This document shows positions 1 through 5,096 of a DNA stretch of 5,490 nucleotides, piece after piece (the first letter of the stretch is position 1; each line of letters begins with the position of its first letter). The notes under the pieces are model-generated. The model did not search any database and was not told the DNA's origin. It saw only the letters and a program-made list of their open reading frames with translations. Source of the stretch: an uncultured Bacteroidales bacterium. GTDB lineage: Bacteria; Bacteroidota; Bacteroidia; Bacteroidales; Paludibacteraceae. The stretch is taken from positions 1-5,490 of the forward strand of contig CAIUKZ010000349.1 in the NCBI GenBank assembly GCA_903899865.1, written 5' to 3'. The position numbers were made by a program, and so were the translations under genes.

Positions 1-473
1 AAATGTTGTGAAATATAACTGAAGATGATGCAAATGATGGTCATAATCATATTTGATGGGGTGGGATAAAATCCATAATTTACAAGTATTTCTATCCCTA
101 AGGAGTTGATACAAGCATTTACACCAAATACCAGTAAATATCTGACAAACTGAACTTTGCCTCTCAGATCAGACTCTGTAAATGTCACATATTTTTGCAA
201 TAAAAATCCAGTTAAAAATGTAATAGGTGATGTGATTACAAATGGTGCTTGGTGCGAACTTATCATGATAAAGCCCAAGTCTAAAGTTCTATGTGCGAGG
301 ACGAAGTTATAAATTGTATAAAATAGTACCCAACCAAAAACAACATTCACCGATCCCGACATCGCATAGCGATATAATCGGATGTTCATTTTTAGATACT
401 TGCCAAAAGGAGGATAAAAGAAATCGAAAATAGAAGAAATAAAATTACCAGTACTAACCAAAATACTTCTCAT
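1..473 (-). CDS. GtrA-family membrane protein (C-terminus cut by window edge)
   Basis: The frame stays open from the ATG at 473 to the window edge, giving 157 visible residues. The family (GtrA-like, Pfam GtrA) is small, with four transmembrane helices, and is linked to moving lipid-linked sugars across the inner membrane for glycosylation of O-antigen or other surface glycans. Seen here: an N-terminal FDFFYPPF stretch (about 17-23), typical of Bacteroidetes members; hydrophobic segments near 37-60, 68-97, 108-132 and 139-155; the inter-helix stretch QKYVTFTESDLRGKVQFVRY (93-112); and the closing FSYISQH (151-157), normally followed by only a few more residues. The protein is therefore nearly complete. 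The start is fixed because an in-frame TAA lies upstream with no other ATG between, and a matching promoter sits about 80 nt upstream. It is divergent from rsmA. The precise substrate cannot be told. Confidence 0.87.
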   Translation of the reverse strand, partial: MRSILVSTGNFISSIFDFFYPPFGKYLKMNIRLYRYAMSGSVNVVFGWVLFYTIYNFVLAHRTLDLGFIMISSHQAPFVITSPITFLTGFLLQKYVTFTESDLRGKVQFVRYLLVFGVNACINSLGIEILVNYGFYPTPSNMIMTIICIIFSYISQH

Positions 474-550
474 TGGGAGCTCATTTGAAAGATTAAAGAA
501 AACGAAATAAACTAATTACACAATTATCATTACTTTTGTAATTCGAAGTG

Positions 551-581
551 CAAAGATACAAATTCATATCGCATCAACCAA
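551..581 (-). promoter_or_regulatory. Bacteroidetes-type promoter for the gtrA-family gene
   Basis: On the minus strand a TATCTTTG box (plus 551-558) matches the phylum -7 consensus TAnnTTTG and is followed by the often-seen C. A TTG at plus 579-581 lies 20 nt upstream as the -33 element. Transcription would begin near plus 545, giving a leader of roughly 70 nt before the ATG at 473. The box match is seen in the sequence; activity is inferred. Confidence 0.7.
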
Positions 582-627
582 TTGCACCCACCAAATACCT
601 AAGACTGTCAATAAAATAAATGGTTTA

Positions 628-1416
628 ATGAGAAATTATACATCACCCGTCAGAGCAAAAAAACATCTTGGTCAACATTTCTTGAAAGACATGGAAGTGG
701 CTCGTCGGATTGCAGAAAGTCTGGTACTCGATGGGCCTACTTCAGTTCTAGAAATCGGACCAGGCACTGGAGTGCTTACCCAGTTTTTGCTACAGGATGA
801 ACGAATTGACCTTACTGCCATTGAGCTTGACACGGAGTCCGTAGCCTACTTGCAAGAGCATTTTCCACAACTAAGAGTAATAGAAGGCGACTTTCTGAAG
901 TTGGATTTAAAAACGATTTTTTCCGATAAGTATTGTGTCATTGGAAATTTTCCGTATAATATTTCAAGCCAGATATTTTTCAAGATGCTAGACCACAAAG
1001 ACGATATTCCTTGCCTTGCTGGAATGATACAAAAAGAAGTGGCTGAACGCATTGCTGCACCTCCAGGCAGCAAAACATATGGTATTTTGAGCGTGTTGAT
1101 GCAAGCCTATTACAAAATCGAGTATCTTTTTACTGTCCACGAGCATGTTTTCGACCCTCCTCCCAAAGTAAAATCGGCTGTGATACGATTCACCCGAAAT
1201 GACGTGGCAAAAATCGATTGCAACGAGCAACTCTTTAAAGCAGTAGTCAAAACAGCATTTAACCAACGCAGAAAAACATTGCGTAACTCATTGAAATCAA
1301 TGGTGGACAAAGACACCAGCATTTTCACTAACCCCATTTTCGATCTTCGTCCCGAACGGTTGGATGTGGCAACTTTTGTAGCATTGACGAATATGATTGA
1401 AAAGGCTCAGGAGTAG
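628..1416 (+). CDS. rsmA: 16S rRNA (adenine1518-N6/adenine1519-N6)-dimethyltransferase RsmA (KsgA)
   Basis: This SAM-dependent cytosolic enzyme puts two methyl groups on each of two adjacent adenines in the 3' terminal hairpin of 16S rRNA, a late checkpoint in small-subunit assembly; its loss classically gives kasugamycin resistance. Its 262 residues match the family length. Visible motifs are LGQHFL (14-19), the SAM-binding loop EIGPGTGVLT (42-51), the acidic IELD (65-68), EGDFL (86-90), the catalytic motif IV GNFPYNIS (106-113, NFPY in place of the commoner NLPY), VFDPPPKVKSAV (174-185) and the C-terminal FNQRRKTLRNSL (211-222) and RPERL (241-245). The ATG at 628 is followed by a short basic leader and places LGQHFL at the usual distance from the N-terminus. 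No Shine-Dalgarno sequence is seen, as expected in this phylum. It appears to be a single-gene unit: gtrA is divergent and a long non-coding stretch follows. Intact, with no missing key residue. Confidence 0.97.
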   Translation: MRNYTSPVRAKKHLGQHFLKDMEVARRIAESLVLDGPTSVLEIGPGTGVLTQFLLQDERIDLTAIELDTESVAYLQEHFPQLRVIEGDFLKLDLKTIFSDKYCVIGNFPYNISSQIFFKMLDHKDDIPCLAGMIQKEVAERIAAPPGSKTYGILSVLMQAYYKIEYLFTVHEHVFDPPPKVKSAVIRFTRNDVAKIDCNEQLFKAVVKTAFNQRRKTLRNSLKSMVDKDTSIFTNPIFDLRPERLDVATFVALTNMIEKAQE

Positions 1417-1481
1417 TTTGGTATGAATGAATCTATGTGTGAATTTAGCTCTATAACCTTTGGGGTGGGTCCACGATATTA

Positions 1482-1671
1482 ATGCTTGCGGCGATTATAG
1501 CTGCGCGATATTTACTTCGCGATATATACTTCGTGATATTTGCCTTCGGCGATATTTACTTTGTGATATTTGCCTTCGGCGGTAATTGCTTCGCGATATT
1601 AGCCTTTGGCAATATTTGGTGCGCGATATTTGCCTTCGGCGATAGCGACTTCGTGTCTTTCTGCCTTTGCG
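1482..1671. repeat. Degenerate 30-bp tandem repeat with hairpin potential, about six copies
   Basis: Four gap-free 30-bp copies lie at 1531-1560, 1561-1590, 1591-1620 and 1621-1650. The second, third and fourth differ from the first at about 4, 6 and 5 of 30 positions. More eroded copies flank them (about 1483-1530 and 1651-1670). Each copy is itself a pair of related half-units, one of about 16 bp (GATATTTGCCTTCGGC) and one of about 14 bp (GATATTTACTTCGT). The GCCTTCGGC core can fold as GCC/GGC around TTC, with ATAT on both sides pairing outside it (for example 1536-1539 with 1552-1555), so a transcript would be a chain of small stem-loops. Because 30 is divisible by three, the array stays open as ORFs on both strands; these look like by-products. 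Origin and role are unknown. Confidence 0.85.
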
Positions 1672-1860
1672 TTCCAAAAACATTTTTCAGACGCCGTAGG
1701 TGATATTTCTATCCCCAACTATGTATCTATGTGGTTTGGTTTTTCTTTGTCATACTAGCCAATTTGCCGAAAGGCAAACTATGTGTCCTTACTTTTTAAT
1801 GACTGAATTTCTCAATGTGTCAATGTGGTAAGATTTTTTTTGTGACCTTTTGTGGTTATA
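1650..1860. repeat. Degenerate GTG/ATG-rich intergenic repeat tract
   Basis: Variants of a theme resembling CTATGTGTCTATGTGGTT recur: a TTCGTGTCTTTCTGCCTTTG stretch near 1650-1669, CTATGTATCTATGTGG near 1719-1734, CTATGTGTCC near 1779-1788, AATGTGTCAATGTGG near 1814-1828, and TGTGACCTTTTGTGG near 1841-1855. An isolated variant is also present just after rsmA (near 1431-1439). The units are too diverged and unevenly spaced to be a tandem array. From memory, similar low-complexity phrases occur between genes in other Bacteroidetes, but I cannot check that here. No function is assigned. Confidence 0.45.
1763..1778. repeat. Inverted repeat: 6-bp stem with GAAA tetraloop
   Basis: TTTGCC (1763-1768), GAAA (1769-1772) and GGCAAA (1773-1778) form a perfect short stem capped by a GNRA-type tetraloop if read as plus-strand RNA. 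No T-run follows, so it is not a good rho-independent terminator. It could be a small RNA element or chance. Confidence 0.5.
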
Positions 1861-1888
1861 ATTACATTCTTTGGTTTCACCCACCAAA

Positions 1889-1943
1889 TTCGTTATAGAA
1901 CCATGAATTTTTCGCTATAGTACATCATTCAAATTCGATGTAG
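1889..1943. repeat. Three helically phased direct repeats (TTCGnTATAG-like)
   Basis: TTCGTTATAG at 1889-1898, TTCGCTATAG at 1911-1920 and TTCGATGTAG at 1934-1943 start 22 and 23 nt apart, close to two DNA helical turns. They lie about 130-190 nt upstream of the small exported-protein gene. The spacing resembles tandem regulator-binding sites on one face of the helix, but the third copy is diverged and the function is only inferred. Confidence 0.4.
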
Positions 1944-2019
1944 GTGTTAAAATACACGCTTTATCCCAAAAGATGCTGTACAACATGTTTTTTGATTATA
2001 TGGATTTAAATAAATGCTG

Positions 2020-2027
2020 TTTCTTTG
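2020..2027 (+). promoter_or_regulatory. Weak candidate -7 box for the 2076 gene
   Basis: TTTCTTTG (2020-2027) followed by C differs from the TAnnTTTG consensus at one defined position and would give a leader of about 40 nt. The nearest upstream TTG (1992-1994) is 25 nt away, longer than the usual 19-21 nt, so the match is poor. It is the best candidate I can find before this gene. Confidence 0.27.
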
Positions 2028-2075
2028 CAGAACCAATATTTGTCAAACCCCATTAATCTAATTAAATCTTAGAAC

Positions 2076-2435
2076 ATGAGAACCAAATTATTCAAAGGAA
2101 TTGTAGTTGTTGCAGCATTATTCATTAATTCAGTTGCACTTTTTTCTGAAACTGTAGAGTCTAACTACACCAGTTCTAATCCATTGGCAATGGATAAAGG
2201 TGCTTTTGCTTCTGGATTTGTTGTTTCTGGCACAAAAAGCGAAATCAAAATCGTTGGTGAAGTTGGTCAAAGTGCATCTACAAAGATTTTTAGTTCTCAA
2301 GGGAAATTAGTTGGCGAGTATAAACTAGCAAACCAAAATGTAAATACCATTAAACTTGCTCAGTTATCAACAGGTTTCTATATCATCGAAATCCAAACAG
2401 AATCTGGTACTACAGTCCAAAAGTTTTTCATTTAA
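2076..2435 (+). CDS. Small exported protein: signal peptide plus T9SS type A sorting-domain-like fold
   Basis: The product has 119 residues. A basic N-terminus (MRTKLFK) and hydrophobic core (about 8-23) form a Sec signal peptide, probably cleaved near LFS-ET (24/25). A linker of about 25 residues follows, rich in S, N and T. The rest (about 50-119) reads like a T9SS type A sorting domain: KIVGEVGQ, STKIFSSQGKLVGEY (68-82), a hydrophobic IKL, LSTGFYIIEIQTESG (97-111) and a terminal VQKFFI. There is essentially no cargo domain. An alternative is a DUF3244-like small secreted beta-sandwich protein of Bacteroidetes, which has a similar size and pattern. The conserved PNP motif of classical sorting domains is absent. 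It is monocistronic, convergent with the GH42-ppnP operon, and ends at a strong terminator. Its biological role is unknown. Confidence 0.8.
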   Translation: MRTKLFKGIVVVAALFINSVALFSETVESNYTSSNPLAMDKGAFASGFVVSGTKSEIKIVGEVGQSASTKIFSSQGKLVGEYKLANQNVNTIKLAQLSTGFYIIEIQTESGTTVQKFFI

Positions 2436-2453
2436 TGAAATTCAAATATTATA

Positions 2454-2489
2454 AAAAATCCCGCTATTCCATGGAGAAGCGGGATTTTT
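2454..2489. terminator. Bidirectional rho-independent terminator
   Basis: Arms 2454-2465 (AAAAATCCCGCT) and 2478-2489 (AGCGGGATTTTT) are perfect complements (12 bp) around a 12-nt loop. The GC core is flanked by an A-run on the left and a T-run on the right, so it ends transcription from both sides. It lies 18 nt after the stop of the 2076 gene and 23 nt after the ppnP stop. Confidence 0.93.
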
Positions 2490-2512
2490 ATTTTCAGTCA
2501 GTCCATCGCAAT

Positions 2513-2824
2513 TTAATAATAAGAACAGCAATAGTCTGTCACTTCTTTCACTATAAGTTGAAACTTTTGGTTGGCAGGCACCCGAAAATCACTGCCCTCA
2601 GTGACGGTAATCCACTCCGTTTCACCTGGTAGTTTCACTTCCATTTTCCCGCCAAGTATTTCCATTAATTCATTTGTGTCAGTGCCAAATTCATATTCAC
2701 CCGGCATCATGATTCCTAAGGTCTTCTTAGTGCCATCATTAAATACTACCGTTCTGCTTGTTACCTGTCCACCGAAGTAGACATTTGCTTTCTTAACTAC
2801 TGTTACTTGTTCAAATTGACTCAT
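2513..2824 (-). CDS. ppnP: Pyrimidine/purine nucleoside phosphorylase PpnP (YaiE/DUF1255 family)
   Basis: The protein is a small cupin-fold cytosolic enzyme. The E. coli family member splits several nucleosides with phosphate to give the free base and ribose-1-phosphate. With the start chosen it has 103 residues, against 94 in E. coli. Family hallmarks are visible: KKANVYFGGQVTSRTV (11-26), GIMMPGEYEFGT (37-48), MEILGGKMEVKLPG (54-67), FRVPANQKFQLIV (80-92) and a terminal TDYCCSYY (96-103). The frame runs open back to a GTG at 2881, but that part overlaps the GH42 gene and is not family sequence. Two close ATGs compete, at 2830 (105 aa) and 2824; I chose 2824 because MSQ-type starts fit the family better. 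It starts 7-13 nt after the GH42 stop with no promoter or terminator between, so it is co-transcribed and perhaps translationally coupled. It ends at the shared terminator. Confidence 0.92.
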   Translation of the reverse strand: MSQFEQVTVVKKANVYFGGQVTSRTVVFNDGTKKTLGIMMPGEYEFGTDTNELMEILGGKMEVKLPGETEWITVTEGSDFRVPANQKFQLIVKEVTDYCCSYY

Positions 2825-2837
2825 ATTCATTATTGTA

Positions 2838-4931
2838 TTAATTTTTGTTTTCAGCATCCACTTTCCATACAGTGACTCCACCTGACTCTAGTCTTTTGTT
2901 GCCTACAAACACTTTGGCGTGCCATGGCAATGAGAGGTCGTAAGCTGCTTCACCATAGTTTACTGCTACTCCAAAGCCATCTCTGTATTCTACCACTACA
3001 CCTTTGGGATAGTCGGTAATAGGAATTGATACCGTATTATAAAGCTTTCTTAGTACCTGAGCCTCCAAGTCGCCGTCGCGTGTGTCAACCCCTACATAGG
3101 TCACTGTTCCTTTGCCTAGACGTCTGAATGTCACAGCTGGTTTTCCTTCATAGAAGTCGTCTTTGAAAATAGCCCACACTTCGGTGTTGAGTTTTGGTGA
3201 CAGTATTTCTGCCCACGATGTCCATTCGTAGTGTTTCATTCCCATTGAGATGTAATTCAAATTTCCGGGTACAAGCATGTCGTAAAAATCTATCTCTGAG
3301 CCGATAAGGTCATAAATTGGTTCGGCATATCTCGCTTCCCACAGGTGTGCCTCTCTGTCCTTATGTCCTGTTCTGCATGACAGCACCAGATTGCCACCGT
3401 TGATTACATAATCAGTCATTTTTTGGATTAGAGCTGTGTCTATTTGTTGGTAGGCTGGCGCAATAAGCACGGGGTATTGCTTGAAATTGAAATCATCGCG
3501 GATAAAGTCAACTGGTGCTCCAAATTGTTTCAGTGGCCGATAGTATTTGGTGATATGTTCCATCGAATTCCACTGCTTAGTTTGCTTGTTTTGCTCCATT
3601 CCCCAAATATTGTCATTGTTGAATAGTATGGCTGTTCGTCTATTTGTATATTCTTCGGGAACCGTTCTTTTTGTGTCAATATTGTTTCTCAACACGTTGA
3701 TGTCCTTGATGAAATCTTGAAAATCCAAACCACCTGGCGTGGGAGTCACACCATCATAGCTTACAATGCCATAATGATACTGTTCGTAGCCGTACAGCGG
3801 TGCTCTGTAACGATAGGTACATACCAATTGACTACCACCAGCAAATTGATGCCACAACCACATTTTGACTGCGCCAGGTGCTGGCTGTGGGTTGTAGTCG
3901 CCCCAGTTTACCTGCCCAGGCTGTAGCTCCATCACACCGTAGGCACCAGACAATGGACGAATAAAGTCATTGGCCATGCCAAGCGTAGCAAAATCGCCTA
4001 ATCGATATCCTTTTTCCCCAATTCCGTCATTGTCACCATGCACCATGTAGCGTGTGTAAGTGATGAAATCTAGTTCCTTACTTGCTCCAATGGTGCCATC
4101 CTTGTAGCCTGGAGCATAATTAGTTGTTATCCACTGATTTGGAGGGACTATTGCACGTATAGTTTTTGCTTGTTCGTCAAGAAAAGAACTGGTCTCCGAC
4201 GCCACAAATCTTGAATGATCTAAGCGTTGGTTCAAGTTCATTCCCCATTGAGAATGACGAGGAATGTTTATTTGAGAAAAGTCCGAGTACCATTCGCTCC
4301 AAAATGCGGTCCCCCATGTGCTGTTGAGTGCATCAATCGATTTGTATTTATTTTTCAACCAATCTCTGAATCGTTGTTGTGCATCTGTGCCATAGTCGTA
4401 GTAAACTTTTGGCTCATTGTCTAGTTGCCAGCCCATGATGTGTGGGTTGCCAGCATAATGCTTTGCCAACTCAGCAATCATTTTTTGAGAATACTCCCTG
4501 TAAAAATTATTGGAAAACGAAGCATGTTGACGTGATCCATGATCCACGCTCACACCATTCTCATCCTTCATCAGCACATCAGGATGCTGCCTTACCAACC
4601 ACACCGGTGGGGTAGCAGTGGAGGTACACATGATGACTTTTAGATTATATTTCCCTGCTAGTTCTACCGCTTTGTCTAACCATCCAAAATCATATTTGCC
4701 AGGAGCTGGTTCCAGTTGAGCCCACGCAAATTCGGCGAAGTGAGTGTACTCAAACCCCATTTCTGACATCTTTTTCAGGTCACGTTCCCATTGGTTTTGA
4801 TTCCAATGTTCAGGGTAGTAATACACTCCTGTGGTGATTAACTGATCTTTAGGAAACAGGCGGTATTCTTTCACAGAATAGACATTAGTGATAAGAAGTA
4901 GAAAGCAAGCTAAACCAAATATTCGCTTCAT
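2838..4931 (-). CDS. Secreted GH42 beta-galactosidase
   Basis: The protein has 697 residues from the ATG at 4931. A signal peptide (MKRIFGLACFLLLITNVYS, 1-19) is followed by the GH42 TIM-barrel (about 33-410), opening with GVYYYPEHW (35-43). The acid/base is probably E173 in GWQLDNEPK and the nucleophile E335 in GVMELQPGQVNW. A Rossmann-like trimerisation domain follows (about 430-635; GGNLVLSCRTGHKDREAHLWE region 512-532), then a short C-terminal beta domain (about 640-697; PKGVVVEYRDGFGVAVNYGEA). GH42 enzymes hydrolyse terminal beta-galactosides by a retaining mechanism. The zinc-binding cysteine cluster of some members is not seen: GSRQHASFSN (132-141) stands in that region. There is no sorting domain at the C-terminus (VDAENKN), so the periplasm is the likely location. 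C8 sits too early in the signal for a lipobox. The frame extends upstream to a TTG at 4985, but that triplet is the -33 box of the promoter. First gene of an operon with ppnP. The true substrate may be a plant, algal or host galactoside. Confidence 0.94.
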   Translation of the reverse strand: MKRIFGLACFLLLITNVYSVKEYRLFPKDQLITTGVYYYPEHWNQNQWERDLKKMSEMGFEYTHFAEFAWAQLEPAPGKYDFGWLDKAVELAGKYNLKVIMCTSTATPPVWLVRQHPDVLMKDENGVSVDHGSRQHASFSNNFYREYSQKMIAELAKHYAGNPHIMGWQLDNEPKVYYDYGTDAQQRFRDWLKNKYKSIDALNSTWGTAFWSEWYSDFSQINIPRHSQWGMNLNQRLDHSRFVASETSSFLDEQAKTIRAIVPPNQWITTNYAPGYKDGTIGASKELDFITYTRYMVHGDNDGIGEKGYRLGDFATLGMANDFIRPLSGAYGVMELQPGQVNWGDYNPQPAPGAVKMWLWHQFAGGSQLVCTYRYRAPLYGYEQYHYGIVSYDGVTPTPGGLDFQDFIKDINVLRNNIDTKRTVPEEYTNRRTAILFNNDNIWGMEQNKQTKQWNSMEHITKYYRPLKQFGAPVDFIRDDFNFKQYPVLIAPAYQQIDTALIQKMTDYVINGGNLVLSCRTGHKDREAHLWEARYAEPIYDLIGSEIDFYDMLVPGNLNYISMGMKHYEWTSWAEILSPKLNTEVWAIFKDDFYEGKPAVTFRRLGKGTVTYVGVDTRDGDLEAQVLRKLYNTVSIPITDYPKGVVVEYRDGFGVAVNYGEAAYDLSLPWHAKVFVGNKRLESGGVTVWKVDAENKN

Positions 4932-4955
4932 CGTTTGATAATTTTTAAAGGAATA

Positions 4956-4985
4956 CAAAAATACAAAAAAACTGCTAGTCGGCAA
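4956..4985 (-). promoter_or_regulatory. Consensus Bacteroidetes promoter of the GH42-ppnP operon
   Basis: On the minus strand TATTTTTG (plus 4956-4963) is a perfect TAnnTTTG -7 box, and TTG (plus 4983-4985) lies exactly 19 nt upstream as the -33 box. Transcription should start near plus 4950, leaving a leader of about 20 nt before the ATG at 4931. This is the best promoter match in the window and rules out translation from the upstream TTG. I see no inverted repeat acting as an obvious operator. Confidence 0.83.
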
Positions 4986-5034
4986 GTTCCCTAATATGCA
5001 AATAATCTATAAATCACACTAATAAATAAAAAGA

Positions 5035-5070
5035 ATGCACGTCATTCAAATTCACTTGAATGACGTGCAT
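5035..5070 (-). terminator. Rho-independent terminator after the T9SS-exported protein gene
   Basis: A perfect 15-bp inverted repeat (ATGCACGTCATTCAA at 5035-5049 and its complement at 5056-5070) surrounds a 6-nt loop. Read on the minus strand it lies 26 nt past the stop codon at 5097 and is followed by a T-rich tract (TTCTTTTTATTTATT, plus about 5020-5034). It insulates the GH42 operon from the gene upstream. The stem is longer and less GC-dense than a minimal terminator, so a second role as a binding site cannot be excluded. Confidence 0.83.
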
Positions 5071-5096
5071 CAATTAGATAAATAAAACTTTTGAGG

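Larger units (their letters stand above)
1417..2075. other. 659-nt intergenic region without a convincing gene
   Basis: Between rsmA and the small exported-protein gene no frame has a believable protein. The region contains a degenerate 30-bp tandem repeat (about 1482-1671), a 6-bp hairpin with a GAAA loop (1763-1778), GTG/ATG-rich low-complexity sequence (about 1650-1860), three spaced direct repeats (1889-1943) and AT-rich DNA leading into the 2076 gene. I see no clear rho-independent terminator directly after rsmA, no tRNA and no rRNA. Confidence 0.75.

Noticed and set aside
531..538. TACTTTTG as a -7 box for rsmA on the plus strand.
   Set aside because: It fits TAnnTTTG and the orientation, but no TTG lies 19-21 nt upstream and it falls within the gtrA leader; in such AT-rich DNA a lone box is weak evidence.
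846..1337. Three antisense frames inside rsmA.
   Set aside because: They are shadows of a fully conserved rsmA frame, with no promoter or recognisable product.
1417..1480. Rho-independent terminator directly after rsmA.
   Set aside because: I found no stem of useful length followed by a T-run there; where the rsmA transcript ends is not clear from the sequence.
1482..1671. Possible CRISPR array.
   Set aside because: The repeats are contiguous, with no unique spacers of steady length, and no cas gene is near.
1482..1703. Open frame of 73 codons on the plus strand through the tandem repeat, with a repeated DIYFVIFAFG-like decapeptide, and an antisense frame of 62 codons (1495-1683).
   Set aside because: The frames exist because the 30-bp repeat is divisible by three and free of stops; both strands are open at once, there is no promoter or family signature, and the plus-strand peptide is low-complexity and hydrophobic while the other is low-complexity and basic.
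2435..2632. 65-codon plus-strand frame starting at the stop of the 2076 gene.
   Set aside because: It runs through the bidirectional terminator and antisense to ppnP, and its product resembles no known protein.
2825..2881. N-terminal extension of PpnP to the GTG at 2881.
   Set aside because: It overlaps the coding end of the GH42 gene by more than 40 nt, and the extra residues are not part of the PpnP family; ATG starts at 2824 and 2830 are available.
3444..4424. Plus-strand frames antisense to the GH42 gene.
   Set aside because: They are short, scattered shadows of a well-supported minus-strand gene.
4908..4931. Lipoprotein signal in GH42 because of the early cysteine in FGLAC.
   Set aside because: C8 sits within the hydrophobic core only eight residues from the start, too early for a lipobox; a normal signal peptidase I site after VYS fits better.
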